Assembly: GCA_032027085.1 (NCBI GenBank)
Contig: JAVSMS010000001.1
Span: 822,332-886,331, forward strand
Origin: Pseudorhodoplanes sp.
Lineage (GTDB): Bacteria > Pseudomonadota > Alphaproteobacteria > Rhizobiales > Xanthobacteraceae
DNA: 64,000 nt
Direction of reading: 5' to 3'
Made by a program: the position numbers and the translations under genes
In this document: positions 16,440-25,701 of the stretch, one piece after another
Layout: every line of letters starts with the position of its first letter
Position numbering within the stretch: the stretch's first letter is position 1
Notes under the pieces: model-generated
What the model was told of the DNA's origin: nothing
Seen by the model: the letters and a program-made list of their open reading frames with translations, nothing else
The model's database searches: none

Positions 16440-17005
16440 CCGAGGCCTCAACAGGTAGTTCTCGGATAGACCGAGTGTGCTGATCTGAACACGCGGCAGT
16501 TTCGGCTTTCGGAGATATCAGCAATGCTGCCGATCACCTAGGCAGGTCAAAAATAGATTTTAGAAGCGCGTTATGCTTTTCTCAAACGCTCGGCCGAAGG
16601 CCCGAAGAAGATGCACGACGCTTACGCCCAAAGCGCGGTTTATCGTCTAGATCCCAAACGCATTGTTCTGATCGACAACACAAAGGGATTTGGCCACAAG
16701 GAGACGCTCGAGCTATAGGGCGCCGATCACGCGCGGCGATCGAGCTTGACCTCGTTTACATTGACGTTGCGACAAGTCGTGGCGACGCGCGGTGACTTCG
16801 AGACTAAGAGGTTGATCAAAGAGACTTATGAGTGCGAAGTCGCTATTTGGCTAACGGCGAAGTCTACTTGCCTAAGTTGGGGGCCTTCGCCATACACACA
16901 TGAACGGTTCATGTTCAAGCCCCCTTTGGAAAAGGTCGGATCTGTGAACGGACACCCACTGCAGGCAGTTGACTGGCCTGCAGCGGAAGTCTGGCGATCC
17001 AGCTC
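16440..17005. other. Decayed intergenic stretch with one copy of a short repeat
   Basis: No intact gene. Positions 16,503-16,553 match 17,995-18,049 (shared core ATATCANCAATGCTGCCGATCA, CTAGGCA and AAAAAT). Just after it, a plus-strand run (16,591-16,719, SAEGPKKMHDAYAQSAVYRLDP...GHKETLEL) ends in a proper stop but has no start, so it is probably the tail of a lost gene. Confidence 0.5.
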
Positions 17006-17734
17006 TTACCATGGGAAAATCTCGCCGTTGAAGTTGAAAAACTTGCCGGCATCGGCCGCGGTCAAGTTCGCAATCACGGTCCGCACTCCAGTGACCGATT
17101 GATCAACGGAATTTGTTGCCTTCGGGCCGCCCATATCGGTCTGTGTCCAGCCAGGCGAAATGGACACAAGAATGATACCTCTGCTCTGGTACCATTCACC
17201 TGCGCTGCACGTAAGCATGTTGAGTGCGGCCTTGCTCGTGCGATAAGCATAGCGGCCCGCCTGCCATGTGCTCGAGATTGATGCCAGGGTCGACACCATC
17301 ATGACTGCAACGGGTCGCTGCCCGGCGGCGAGATTGTCCACGAAGGCGCCGCAAACGCGTGCCGGTCCCAACAGATTCGTGTTCAGCACGTCCAGCCAGC
17401 CCTGGTAATCGTAAGTGCGCAGGTCCGGATCGTCCGTTCCTTCATATGCCCCGCTGCCATAGAAGACAGGCTCCACCACACCGGCATTGTTTATCAACAC
17501 CTCAAGCGGTTTGCCCTTGATCCGCTCGGCGGCGGCGTTCACCTCGTCAGCATTGGTCACATCGATGCGCAGCAGCTTCAGCCGATCGCCAGACTCCTTG
17601 GCAAGCGCTTGCAAGTGCTCGGCGCGTTCGGGATCGCGGCAAGCTGCATAGACCTGCCAGCCATCCTTCAAATACTGCCGCACAAACTCAAGTCCGATTC
17701 CACGATTGGCACCCGTGATCAAAGCCGAGGACAT
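17006..17734 (-). CDS. Short-chain dehydrogenase/reductase (SDR), C-factor-like
   Basis: 242 residues of classical SDR fold. It has a GANRGIG cofactor motif near the N-terminus, NNAG (VLINNAGVVEP), a catalytic Ser in MVSTLASIS and the YAYRTSK active site (Tyr-x3-Lys), with SPGWTQTDMGG after it. The sequence resembles the carbonyl-reductase/CsgA subgroup. The start is the ATG at 17,734, with GAGG six bases upstream; the frame is open to 17,785 without a good ribosome site. It stands alone, so no substrate can be guessed. Confidence 0.88.
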   Translation of the reverse strand: MSSALITGANRGIGLEFVRQYLKDGWQVYAACRDPERAEHLQALAKESGDRLKLLRIDVTNADEVNAAAERIKGKPLEVLINNAGVVEPVFYGSGAYEGTDDPDLRTYDYQGWLDVLNTNLLGPARVCGAFVDNLAAGQRPVAVMMVSTLASISSTWQAGRYAYRTSKAALNMLTCSAGEWYQSRGIILVSISPGWTQTDMGGPKATNSVDQSVTGVRTVIANLTAADAGKFFNFNGEIFPW

Positions 17735-18134
17735 TTGTAACCTCACCGAAGAATAGATGAGTTTATCACTTTGTCGGCGATGCACGAACGTCCTTTAACA
17801 TTGAGCGCTCGATAACAGTTCCGGGCATCCAGACCTGCCTTCCACCGATTATCCGGACAGCGTCGTCGCAACCACCGGCAGTTGGTATACACCGGAGGAC
17901 GCGTCATTCGGCCCTTGCGCCGCTGTGTGGCGGACAATGATTTCGGGAACGCTTGTAGCCTTATTGGGGCGACCAATCTGGATACGCGGAAGGTCGCCAT
18001 TCGGCGATATCATCAATGCTGCCGATCACTAGGCATGTACGCTAAAAATGGAAATTCATGCGACAAGACCGCTTTGATTTTGCTTGGTGCGTCGAATGCG
18101 GCAAAAGCTACCCATATTATCCTAATGACATCTC
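17735..18134. other. Intergenic stretch with second copy of the short repeat
   Basis: This 400-bp gap holds the repeat copy at 17,995-18,049 and otherwise nothing I can support. The leftward 85-codon frame at 17,743-18,000 has no ribosome site and an unlikely composition. No terminator-like hairpin is evident. Confidence 0.45.
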
Positions 18135-19412
18135 CTAGCCTGTATATTCCAGGATGTGCAGCCCCAATCCCCAGCGATCAGCCATGTAGATCAAGCCAGT
18201 TTCAGGATCGACTTGCACATCGTTGCTCTGTGGGCAGCAGCGCTCCTTGTTGCCCGCCGGAATGTAGTAGCCGACTTCCTTTGGGTTGAATGGATTGGAC
18301 CAGTCGATAATACGCAGGCCGGCATTGAACCAGCAGATGTAGACTAGGTCATCCTTCTTCATGTCGAGCCAGATATTGTGTGCGCCATATCTCGCACCGG
18401 TTCGGCACCATTTCTGGTCAATCGGCCGCATCGTATAAGGATCAATCTCATAGGGCATGAAGGTGCTGACAAGCTGCGGCTTATGCACATTACGCAGATC
18501 GTAGAAGCTCACGAAGGCGGGCGGATAGTCACAATTGACGGTCGTTGTCTCTTGCGTCGCAATCGCGAATTCCGATCCTTCCGGCACCAGGAAGCTATGA
18601 TAGCAACCGGGCCAACCATGCGTCTCGTGCGGATTTTCTCGCCACATCAGGGTAGGCTTGCGAGGATCGGTCAAATCAAACATCGCGATGCCGCCATCCC
18701 AATAGCCAGCAGCGACGTAATTCCCGAACGGATTGCCCTCGTGAATCCAGACACCTTTTCCATCGACGATGTCGTTGTTCCAGCTCGGCGCTTCTCCCTC
18801 CTTTTGGCCAGGGATCGCACCAAACCCGATCAGCTCCGGATTCCACGGGTCTCTCATGTCATGGACGAGTAGGACCTTGCCCTTGTAGCCGTCCTTGAAG
18901 CCGGAGCTATAAAGCAAGTTGCGTTTCCGATCATAGATCGGCCGATGTATGCCGAAACCGTCCGTGCGGATGTATCGGACAAACTTCGGATTGAACGGAT
19001 CAGTATTGTCGAAAATCCGCAAACCGGGCACCGCGTCGGGAAAATCATTGCGCAGCCTGGGACGCAATTCGCTGTTTGTCAGCAGAACCTCATCGTTGAT
19101 ACGCAGAACCTTGTGCGTTCTCGCAGCGCGAGAATCGACAATCTGGTTCATAATCTTTGGTTTCGACGGGTTGGACACATCCAGGATCGTCATACCGTCA
19201 TGTCCGTTCACGCCTGACGCTGCGACGTAGCAGATACCCTTTCCGACTTGGATCTGAAACGCATCGCCCCACCCGTTTAAATCTGAATGCGCCACCAGCC
19301 TGACGTTGCGCGCCTCCTCAGGCCACGGCTCTGTCAGTTGATGATCCACACCGATATATTGTTCGGGTCCACCACCGCGAACGGGATTGGGATGGTAATA
19401 AGGTCTGGACAC
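18135..19412 (-). CDS. LVIVD-repeat beta-propeller protein
   Basis: About 425 residues with repeated blades of the form G-x-x-I-x-D-x-S-N-P-x-x-P. Examples are MTILDVSNPSKPKI, LRIFDNTDPFNPKF, IAMFDLTDPRKPTL and LRIIDWSNPFNPKEV. This is the LVIVD repeat family, expected to fold as a propeller. Several His residues (AHSDLNGWGDA, THKVLRIN, ETHGWPGCYHS) recur at blade tops and could bind a metal. No signal peptide is seen, so it is probably cytosolic. The start is the GTG at 19,412 with GGAGAG close upstream; the alternative ATG at 19,460 is nearer the operator. It is divergent from the PadR gene. Confidence 0.82.
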   Translation of the reverse strand: MSRPYYHPNPVRGGGPEQYIGVDHQLTEPWPEEARNVRLVAHSDLNGWGDAFQIQVGKGICYVAASGVNGHDGMTILDVSNPSKPKIMNQIVDSRAARTHKVLRINDEVLLTNSELRPRLRNDFPDAVPGLRIFDNTDPFNPKFVRYIRTDGFGIHRPIYDRKRNLLYSSGFKDGYKGKVLLVHDMRDPWNPELIGFGAIPGQKEGEAPSWNNDIVDGKGVWIHEGNPFGNYVAAGYWDGGIAMFDLTDPRKPTLMWRENPHETHGWPGCYHSFLVPEGSEFAIATQETTTVNCDYPPAFVSFYDLRNVHKPQLVSTFMPYEIDPYTMRPIDQKWCRTGARYGAHNIWLDMKKDDLVYICWFNAGLRIIDWSNPFNPKEVGYYIPAGNKERCCPQSNDVQVDPETGLIYMADRWGLGLHILEYTG

Positions 19413-19470
19413 GTAAACTCTCCGTCTGCTCCCAGGCCGGTCAGTGCTCAAAACATGCACGTATTGGATT

Positions 19471-19488
19471 TATGGTCCAAGTACCATA
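19471..19488. promoter_or_regulatory. Palindromic operator TATGGT-N6-ACCATA, copy 1
   Basis: Perfect dyad, extended here to TTTATGGT-N6-ACCATAAA (19,469-19,490). It lies between the divergent LVIVD-protein and PadR genes. Three further copies precede the other operons of this block, which makes the PadR protein the likely binder. Confidence 0.7.
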
Positions 19489-19598
19489 AATTGGATTGCG
19501 AAGCGTTGCAAGCGGATGGATATTCACATCATGCAAATCGAGATTTACGCCAAGCGGACAAGCTGGCATGACACTCGACAGCTGATTCGAGATTCGGG

Positions 19599-20225
19599 AT
19601 GAAACGGGCCAAAGGCAGCGACGCAAGGAAGAGCACCGACGTGTCGGTGCTCGGCTATTCGCTTTTGAGCCTCCTCGCCCGCAAGGATCGGACCGGTTAT
19701 GAGCTGTCGCGCTTTACATCTGGCGCCCGCAGCATGATTTTTTCCTCATCTGGGCACAGCAACATCTACAAGGAGTTAGCCAAGCTGAAAACGCGCGGCT
19801 ATGTGACGTTCCGGATCATCAAGGAAGCCCGCCCTTTCGACAAGAAGGTCTATTCGCTTACGAAACTTGGACGCGAAACGCTTCGAACATGGGTAGCTTC
19901 GCCGCCCAGCATGTTCTCCAGCCGCCGCGAACTTAACATTCGTGCCCATGCTCTTTGGTTACTCGCGCCTAACGAGGCGATCGGATTGCTCGACAAGCAG
20001 ATCGCGATTGTCCAAGCGGAAATCGAGGAACTGGATGCTCATAGCAAATACTTGCAGGAGGAGAATGATATTACCTTTCCTCCGCCTGCCCGGCACCCAC
20101 TGTTCGGCACCTATTCCAACATCGTCCTGGAAACTGACAGCCGCAGACTCATGATTGATTGGTGCAAATCAATCAAAGCACAGTGGAGACGCGGTGCCCG
20201 CGCGCGCAAGGCCAGAGCCGGCTGA
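19599..20225 (+). CDS. PadR-family transcriptional regulator
   Basis: 208 residues. The N-terminal winged helix is typical of PadR (VLGYSLLSLLARKDRTGYEL, then SNIYKELAKLKTRGYV and KKVYSLTKLGRETL). A C-terminal dimerisation coiled coil follows (AIGLLDKQIAIVQAEIEEL). PadR proteins usually repress degradation genes and release DNA on binding small, often phenolic, acids. It starts 187 bp from the divergent LVIVD gene, with the palindrome between them, so autoregulation is likely. The basic C-terminus is unremarkable. Confidence 0.88.
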   Translation: MKRAKGSDARKSTDVSVLGYSLLSLLARKDRTGYELSRFTSGARSMIFSSSGHSNIYKELAKLKTRGYVTFRIIKEARPFDKKVYSLTKLGRETLRTWVASPPSMFSSRRELNIRAHALWLLAPNEAIGLLDKQIAIVQAEIEELDAHSKYLQEENDITFPPPARHPLFGTYSNIVLETDSRRLMIDWCKSIKAQWRRGARARKARAG

Positions 20226-20269
20226 TGGGCTGGGAGGCGGATTTTCCCGCCTCCACGCCGTTGCTCAGT

Positions 20270-21238
20270 TTATTCCTTCTTCCTGTGCCCCGTCAGCTTG
20301 GCAAGTCCGGCCTGAAACGCCGTTTGCTCCTCCAGGTACTTGCCGTAACTCTCCGGCGTATTCGGCTGCGCCGGCAAGGTCATCCCCAGCGGCTCCAGGC
20401 GGCTGCGGAATTCCGGGGTGTTGATCGTCTCGTTGAGATACTTGTTCAACGTGGCAACGACCTCCTTTGGCGTGCCGCGCGGCGCGCTTAGACCCACAAA
20501 GGCATTGTGCTCGAAATTCTTGAAGCCAAGCTCCGCCATTGTAGGAACATTCGGTAGCCCTTCAATGCGTTTGGCATTGGTGACCGCAAGAGCGCGAACC
20601 TTGCCGCCGTCGATTAATGGCTTTGCACTTGGGTAGAAGACGAAGGCGCCCTGCACTTCTCCGCTGGCCACGGCAGCTGCCGCTGGCCCGGTGCCGCGAT
20701 AGGCAACCTCGACGATCTTCGTGCCCGCGAGTGAATTCAGCTGCGATACAGCAATAGCCGGTGAAGTCGCGGGTCCTGATGTCGAGAAATTGACCTTTGT
20801 CGGATTGGCCTTGGCAAAGGCGATCAGATCGGGAAGGGTCTTGAACTCCGACTGGGCGTTCGCAATCAGGACAAGCGTTGGCCCATCAGCAATCTTGCCG
20901 ATTGGAGTGAGATCCGTCAGAGCATTATAGGGCACGGAGAGATAGTGCAGGTTCTGCGTTTCTGAGATGGCGCTGACCAGCAACGTGTAGCCATCGGGCT
21001 CCGAGCGAACGACATAATGCCCGCCGTTCACACCAGAGGCGCCAGGCTTATTCTCCACGACAATTGTGGCGCCGGTCCGTTTTTGCATCTCGGCAGCGAG
21101 GAGACGCGCCGGCACGTCCGACAATCCGCCCGGCGCGAACGACACGACGAAGGTGATCGGTCGATTGGGATAATTCTGGGCCGTTGCGGTGCCGAGCATC
21201 AGCACCGCCAGAATAGCACTCGAAATAAGCCGGAACAT
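20270..21238 (-). CDS. Bug/TctC-family tripartite tricarboxylate-type solute-binding protein
   Basis: About 322 residues from the ATG at 21,238 (AGGGA upstream). It has a signal peptide (MFRLISSAILAVLMLG, cleavage at TATA-Q). Family marks are YPNRPITFVVSFAPGG, NKPGASG, PDGYTLL and PSAKPLIDGGKVRALAV. These periplasmic proteins bind carboxylates with an extended loop over the ligand. No TctA/TctB membrane genes are nearby, which is common for Bug proteins. It follows the M20 gene by ~60 bp in the same operon, so it may scavenge the substrate or product of that enzyme. Confidence 0.9.
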   Translation of the reverse strand: MFRLISSAILAVLMLGTATAQNYPNRPITFVVSFAPGGLSDVPARLLAAEMQKRTGATIVVENKPGASGVNGGHYVVRSEPDGYTLLVSAISETQNLHYLSVPYNALTDLTPIGKIADGPTLVLIANAQSEFKTLPDLIAFAKANPTKVNFSTSGPATSPAIAVSQLNSLAGTKIVEVAYRGTGPAAAAVASGEVQGAFVFYPSAKPLIDGGKVRALAVTNAKRIEGLPNVPTMAELGFKNFEHNAFVGLSAPRGTPKEVVATLNKYLNETINTPEFRSRLEPLGMTLPAQPNTPESYGKYLEEQTAFQAGLAKLTGHRKKE

Positions 21239-21298
21239 CGTTCTTTCCCTACTCATGTTTGCAGTTGCACATTGCCGATTGATCTCTTCCGGATGCCA

Positions 21299-22567
21299 TT
21301 ATTGGCCCGCCGGCCTGTTACAGAGGTCGAGCGCGGCGGCGAGATAGATTCGCGAGGCTGTTACAACGTCATCGAGCAAGACGTGGTCCCCGATTGAATG
21401 CATCGACTTGCCTTTTGCGTCCGGATGCAGGCGGCCGCCCGGCCCGAACTGAACGCAAGGCACGTCGTACCTGCTGAGATGAACTGCATCAGACCCAGGT
21501 CGGCGGATGAACGACGGCGGCCGCTCCCCCATGATGGCGGTCTGGGCATTGCCCATCGCTTCAACGACTGGAAGCTTTTCATCCAGGAGCAATGGTGGAT
21601 CCGTGACGAGGAATTCCAGCTTCGGCTCCGGCGTGTCGTGCCGCTTGGCAAAATCTCGCAACATCGCACGCAATTGCCGCTTCACTTGATCTGCCGTTTG
21701 TCCAGGCAGTGTCCGGATATCAAGATAGACGCTGCATTCCTGCGGATTTCGTGACAAACGCCACGGTGCGCCGCCGCGGATGCACGCGAGCGTCACGTTC
21801 GCTCGCTCGTCCATGAATTCGTTCGCGGCCTGGAATTCGGACGCCCAGCGGTCGATGTCGTCGCACAGCAAGCGCGCAATCCTGATGGCGTTCACCGTGC
21901 CAGGCTTGTTGGTCAAAGCCGAATGAGCGACCGTCCCTTGCACGGTCAAGCGCACCCACAGACAACCCATATTTGCGGTGCAAATGCGCAAGGAGGTCGG
22001 TTCAGCGAGAATGGCGTAATCGGCTGTCACGCCATGCGACACCAGGTGCTTGCTTCCGATTCCATAGCCGGAATAATCGCGCCCCTGAAACTCTTCGGCC
22101 GGGGCTTTTTCGATCTCGCCGACGACAGCACCGAAAGAGATGTCGCCCTTCAGCCGGATACCAGACTTTGCGATTGCCTCGAGAGCCACGACGAGCCCCG
22201 CGAGACCACTTTTCATGTTGTTCGCCCCGAGACCCCAAATCCATCCGTCCCGATAGACGCCCTTCGGCTTGAAGCCCTCACCCACCAGGTAATCTTCATC
22301 TCCGCTATAGGAGGTGTCCATGTGGCCGGTAAGAAGGAGGTTCAGGCCGGTACCGGCGCCCCGCAAATGCGCCACCGCATTGGGACGACCCTCTTCAACG
22401 GGTTGCTCAAACGCGTCCAGACCCGCGCCGACCAAGCGGTGCACGATATAGCTTGCCATGCCAGATTCGTGGCCGGTCGGGCTGCGGATATCGATCATAT
22501 CCTGCAAAACGACACGCACCGTCTCCGGCGTAATATAAGCAGCGGCCTTTTGAAAATCGGTATGCAT
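21299..22567 (-). CDS. M20-family amidohydrolase/deacylase with altered metal and catalytic residues
   Basis: 422 residues with the M20 layout: LTGHMDTSYSGD (first metal His and Asp), a lid domain in the middle and a C-terminal GGRLH metal His. Two canonical positions differ. The bridging Asp of the usual G-x-x-D-x-K is Asn here (GANNMKSG), and the Glu-Glu catalytic pair is Glu-Ile (VVGEIEKAP). This may mark a distinct subfamily with one metal or another chemistry rather than a dead enzyme, since the rest is well preserved. It is the first gene of the operon with tctC, and its start lies 18 bp from a PadR-type palindrome. Confidence 0.85.
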   Translation of the reverse strand: MHTDFQKAAAYITPETVRVVLQDMIDIRSPTGHESGMASYIVHRLVGAGLDAFEQPVEEGRPNAVAHLRGAGTGLNLLLTGHMDTSYSGDEDYLVGEGFKPKGVYRDGWIWGLGANNMKSGLAGLVVALEAIAKSGIRLKGDISFGAVVGEIEKAPAEEFQGRDYSGYGIGSKHLVSHGVTADYAILAEPTSLRICTANMGCLWVRLTVQGTVAHSALTNKPGTVNAIRIARLLCDDIDRWASEFQAANEFMDERANVTLACIRGGAPWRLSRNPQECSVYLDIRTLPGQTADQVKRQLRAMLRDFAKRHDTPEPKLEFLVTDPPLLLDEKLPVVEAMGNAQTAIMGERPPSFIRRPGSDAVHLSRYDVPCVQFGPGGRLHPDAKGKSMHSIGDHVLLDDVVTASRIYLAAALDLCNRPAGQ

Positions 22568-22584
22568 GTCCGATGCAGGTTTAT

Positions 22585-22602
22585 TATGGTTCTACGACCA
22601 TA
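22585..22602. promoter_or_regulatory. Palindromic operator TATGGT-N6-ACCATA, copy 2
   Basis: Perfect 6-bp arms with spacer TCTACG, ending 18 bp upstream of the M20 start codon. Occupancy would block transcription of the M20-tctC pair. Confidence 0.7.
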
Positions 22603-22669
22603 CTTTAACGACCTTATTATGCAAGGTCTCTCGCACAATGACGGGTCGGCCGAGCATTGAACTGCACAT

Positions 22670-22687
22670 AATGGTCTTTTGACCACA
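22670..22687. promoter_or_regulatory. Imperfect operator copy 3 (AATGGT-N6-ACCACA)
   Basis: A weaker match with 5-bp arms, ATGGT and ACCAC. It is 85 bp (about eight helical turns) upstream of copy 2 and just downstream of the ABC ATPase stop. It could be a secondary site for looping or cooperative binding. Confidence 0.45.
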
Positions 22688-22692
22688 GGCAG

Positions 22693-23460
22693 CTACGAAT
22701 ACTCGAAGCCGATGTAGCTTCCAACTTTCTGTATAAGTTGGCCAACCTCCGGAGATGATCGGGTCTCAACCGTACGAGGCCGTGCAACTGGCACATCCAA
22801 AACGGCCTGAACTCGGCCCGGGCGGAACGACATAACGACGACGCGATCGGCGAGAAAGACAGCTTCCGCAACACTGTGCGTAATGAGAATTGTTGTTTTT
22901 CGCGACTTTGCCCAGATATCCGCGAGATCTAGGTTCATCCGGTTTCGCGTCATCGCGTCAAGCGCCCCGAATGGTTCATCCAGCAGCAAAATTCCCGGAT
23001 TGTGAACCAAGGCGCGGCAGATCGAAACTCGCTGCTGCATGCCTCCGGACAGTTCTTTCGGATAGTTCTTCGCAAAGTCTCCAATTCCAGCAAGTTCAAG
23101 TAACCCGAGAATATGATCGTGCTGCGATTTAACATCTATACCGAGCACTTCAAGCGGAAGCGATACGTTCTCGTAGACCGTTCGCCATTTCATTAAGACA
23201 GGAGATTGGAAAACAATACCAACATTGAGTAGTGGCTTTGTGACGATATTTCCATCTACAATGACTTTACCAGCCGTCGGCGAGATAAGACCTGCAACCA
23301 GCTTCAGGAGTGTGGACTTGCCGCATCCACTTGGTCCAACGACGGCCACAAACTCCCCTTCCTTTATTTCAAGATTAACATTGGAAAGTGCCAAAGTATC
23401 GCTATCGCGAGTTTTATACCGCATTGAAACGTCCTGTAATGCAATTGCGGTACCTGGCAT
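22693..23460 (-). CDS. ABC transporter ATPase (SsuB/TauB/NrtD type)
   Basis: 255 residues with Walker A GPSGCGKST, a Q-loop (VFQSPVLMKW), signature LSGGMQQR, Walker B ILLLDEPFGALD and the H-loop (ILITHSVAEA). The pattern belongs to importers of nitrate, sulfonates, taurine or pyrimidine precursors. The start is the ATG at 23,460, one base after the permease stop; the longer frame lies inside the permease. It is the last gene of the cupin-cupin-SBP-permease-ATPase operon. Confidence 0.92.
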   Translation of the reverse strand: MPGTAIALQDVSMRYKTRDSDTLALSNVNLEIKEGEFVAVVGPSGCGKSTLLKLVAGLISPTAGKVIVDGNIVTKPLLNVGIVFQSPVLMKWRTVYENVSLPLEVLGIDVKSQHDHILGLLELAGIGDFAKNYPKELSGGMQQRVSICRALVHNPGILLLDEPFGALDAMTRNRMNLDLADIWAKSRKTTILITHSVAEAVFLADRVVVMSFRPGRVQAVLDVPVARPRTVETRSSPEVGQLIQKVGSYIGFEYS

Positions 23461-23461
23461 G

Positions 23462-24277
23462 CTACATTCCCGTAATAACCATGAGTTCCTCACGTTCGGC
23501 CGCGCTCCACGGTACGACGAGCCGCTCAAGAAACCCGATAAGTGCAAACAGCACGAAGCCAGCGGCCGTAAGGACCATCAGGCAAGCGAATACCAAGTCT
23601 GTCTTTAATTCAGAGGTTGAGATGACGATTAAGTAACCTATCCCCTGACTGCCTCCGATGAATTCACCTACAATCGCGCCAATAACCGCCAGGGTGACGG
23701 CAATGCGCATCCCACTAAAAAGAAACGGCAAGCTGTGAGGAATTTGCGCTTTAACAAATACTTTCCATCTCTTGGCGCCCAACGACCGCAACAGATCGAC
23801 CAATTCTTTTTCAACCATCGTGAGGCCGGTGGCCATATCGATTACGATCGGAAAAAAGGCGATCAGAAAGGCGACGACCACCTTAGATGAAATTCCGTAT
23901 CCAAACCACAACAGCACAAGTGGAGCTACCGCCACTTTCGGGATTAGCTGGGTGGCGATTACGATCGGCATGACGACATCTTTCGTCCGCTCCGATGTTG
24001 TGACGATAATCGCAACGACAACCCCGACAAGCACAGCAGCTGCAAATCCAAGTATCGTCTCCAACATCGTAATCGACAGATGCTGGGTGAGGAGACGCCA
24101 GTCCCCAATGATCCGTTGAGCGATACTGGACGGAGCGGGCAACAAAAAATCGGAGATTCCGAAGAGCCGAACCATCGCTTCCCAGGCGATGATTACTATT
24201 GAAATGCCAACGGCTCCACGAGTGGTCCGGCGCAGCAGATTTGGGGCAATCATGGGTGCGGCCACGCTACTTAGCAC
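23462..24277 (-). CDS. ABC transporter permease (SsuC/TauC type)
   Basis: 271 residues with six predicted TM helices. The BPD_transp_1 EAA loop reads LLRSLGAKRWKVFVKAQIPHSLPFLFSG, as in SsuC-like permeases. The GTG start follows the binding-protein stop directly; an alternative ATG at 24,253 is eight codons in. Together with the ATPase and the NMT1-like binding protein it forms a complete importer. Confidence 0.92.
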   Translation of the reverse strand: MLSSVAAPMIAPNLLRRTTRGAVGISIVIIAWEAMVRLFGISDFLLPAPSSIAQRIIGDWRLLTQHLSITMLETILGFAAAVLVGVVVAIIVTTSERTKDVVMPIVIATQLIPKVAVAPLVLLWFGYGISSKVVVAFLIAFFPIVIDMATGLTMVEKELVDLLRSLGAKRWKVFVKAQIPHSLPFLFSGMRIAVTLAVIGAIVGEFIGGSQGIGYLIVISTSELKTDLVFACLMVLTAAGFVLFALIGFLERLVVPWSAAEREELMVITGM

Positions 24278-25291
24278 TCACGGCACGTCAATCCTGGGAA
24301 TGAACTCTGCTGTATAAACATTCTCCAGCGACAGGGGCTTGGTCACGCCCATGTACTTTTGGGCCATATCGTAAGTTACTGCCATACGCTCTTTGGACAG
24401 ATAACCCAGTCCGTGCTTTTTAGTCTCGCTCGTCGAAATTAGCTTTTCATCGATCTTCCAGGTCGCAAGCGCGATGTCTGTGCTCATCGTCGGAACATGC
24501 TTCTTCAGAATTGCAACTGCCTCTTCTGGGTTCTTTAAGGACCACGCAATGCCCCTTAGAGAGGCTCTGAGAAACCCACGGATCTTAGGGCTTTTGGATT
24601 GCGCAAGTTTCGAATTGACGACAATTCCCGTTCCGTAATTATCAACGCCATAATCCGAGTATGGCATTATCTCGATATCGTCGCCCTGCCGTTGCGCAAT
24701 TGGCCGCATGACCGCCGCGTTGTCAGTGAATCCGGTAATGGCGTCCACTTGCTTGGTCAACAGCGCTGGGTATGTCTGGTCGCTCGCCATAAGGACGGAC
24801 TGATATCCCTCGAGTTGAGTAGTCTTCGCGAATGCCTTCAGCAGATCGAGCGAAGAACCGGCGGACGCACTGCCGATGCGCTTACCGGCTAAATCTTTCG
24901 GAGACCTAATCTTGGAGCTTCTAAGAACTAAGATGGTTTCCGGCCCTTTGTTAAAAAACGAAGCAACCAACATGACTGGAGGATTGCTCTCCGCTTTGGC
25001 CGCTATCAACGAAGCCACACTCAAAATGGCGAAGTCAGCGGAGCCGGTAGAAATTCGCTTGATTGAATCGGCAGTACCATAGCCGCGCTCGATAGCGACA
25101 TTCAGCCCCTCCTCCTTGTAGTAACCCTTCTCCTTTGCGACAAAAAATCCCACATGTCGGCCGCTGATCAGCCACTCGAGGGAGAGCTTGACATCGTCTT
25201 CCGCTTTCGCCGTCGTCATGAAGACGACGAAGACGGCAGTGATTAAAACGGCCGAAATCGCGATAAACCGAGGTCCAATTCCAACCTTCAT
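24278..25291 (-). CDS. NMT1/THI5-like ABC substrate-binding protein
   Basis: About 337 residues with a signal peptide (VLITAVFVVFMTTAKAED). Family marks are LEWLISGRHVGFFVAKEKGYYKEEGL near the N-terminus and the LAGKRIGSASAGSS phosphate-type loop. NMT1-like proteins bind pyrimidine precursors, nitrilotriacetate-like acids or aromatic sulfonates/carboxylates. A strong GGGAGGA precedes the ATG at 25,291. The substrate cannot be told, but the shared operator with an M20 deacylase points to an acylated or amide-bearing acid. Confidence 0.9.
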   Translation of the reverse strand: MKVGIGPRFIAISAVLITAVFVVFMTTAKAEDDVKLSLEWLISGRHVGFFVAKEKGYYKEEGLNVAIERGYGTADSIKRISTGSADFAILSVASLIAAKAESNPPVMLVASFFNKGPETILVLRSSKIRSPKDLAGKRIGSASAGSSLDLLKAFAKTTQLEGYQSVLMASDQTYPALLTKQVDAITGFTDNAAVMRPIAQRQGDDIEIMPYSDYGVDNYGTGIVVNSKLAQSKSPKIRGFLRASLRGIAWSLKNPEEAVAILKKHVPTMSTDIALATWKIDEKLISTSETKKHGLGYLSKERMAVTYDMAQKYMGVTKPLSLENVYTAEFIPRIDVP

Positions 25292-25328
25292 CACAAGTCC
25301 TCCCGTTTTTTATACAACCTGAATCACC

Positions 25329-25673
25329 TCACGCTGTCCCTTCAGGAACAGTGAGATGAAACAGTTTCAACATTCCCGATCCCGTCTGCCTAATTTTTGC
25401 AGTCTCTCGTGGCGCCAAGTAAACACCACCGCCCTTCTCAACCTCATACTCGGCGGAATCGATCTTGATGACACCACAACCCTCTAAAAAATAAATGAGC
25501 TGGTGCGTTGGTCGGTCGGCAACAACTTCGAATTGCGCCCCGCCTTCAATGACGCGAAGAACCCCATGCGAATAGACCGCGCCACATAACTCTTGGTTCA
25601 AAATTTCCGCCGATGATCCACTCGAATCTTTGACCATCGGAATGGAAGCCGTTTTCACAATTGTCGTGGCCAT
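25329..25673 (-). CDS. Cupin-fold protein (first metal motif lacking)
   Basis: 114 residues with a single cupin barrel: LIYFLEGCGVIKIDSAEYEVEKGGGVYLAP is the second half of cupin motif 1 and motif 2. The usual His-x-His of motif 1 is missing (PTHQLIYFLEG keeps one His), so metal binding is doubtful. AAGGG precedes the ATG. It lies between a second cupin and the transporter genes and may act as a ligand-binding or isomerase-like partner of the neighbouring cupin. Confidence 0.8.
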   Translation of the reverse strand: MATTIVKTASIPMVKDSSGSSAEILNQELCGAVYSHGVLRVIEGGAQFEVVADRPTHQLIYFLEGCGVIKIDSAEYEVEKGGGVYLAPRETAKIRQTGSGMLKLFHLTVPEGTA

Positions 25674-25701
25674 GGCGATACCCTTAAACGACGTTCATCA
25701 C

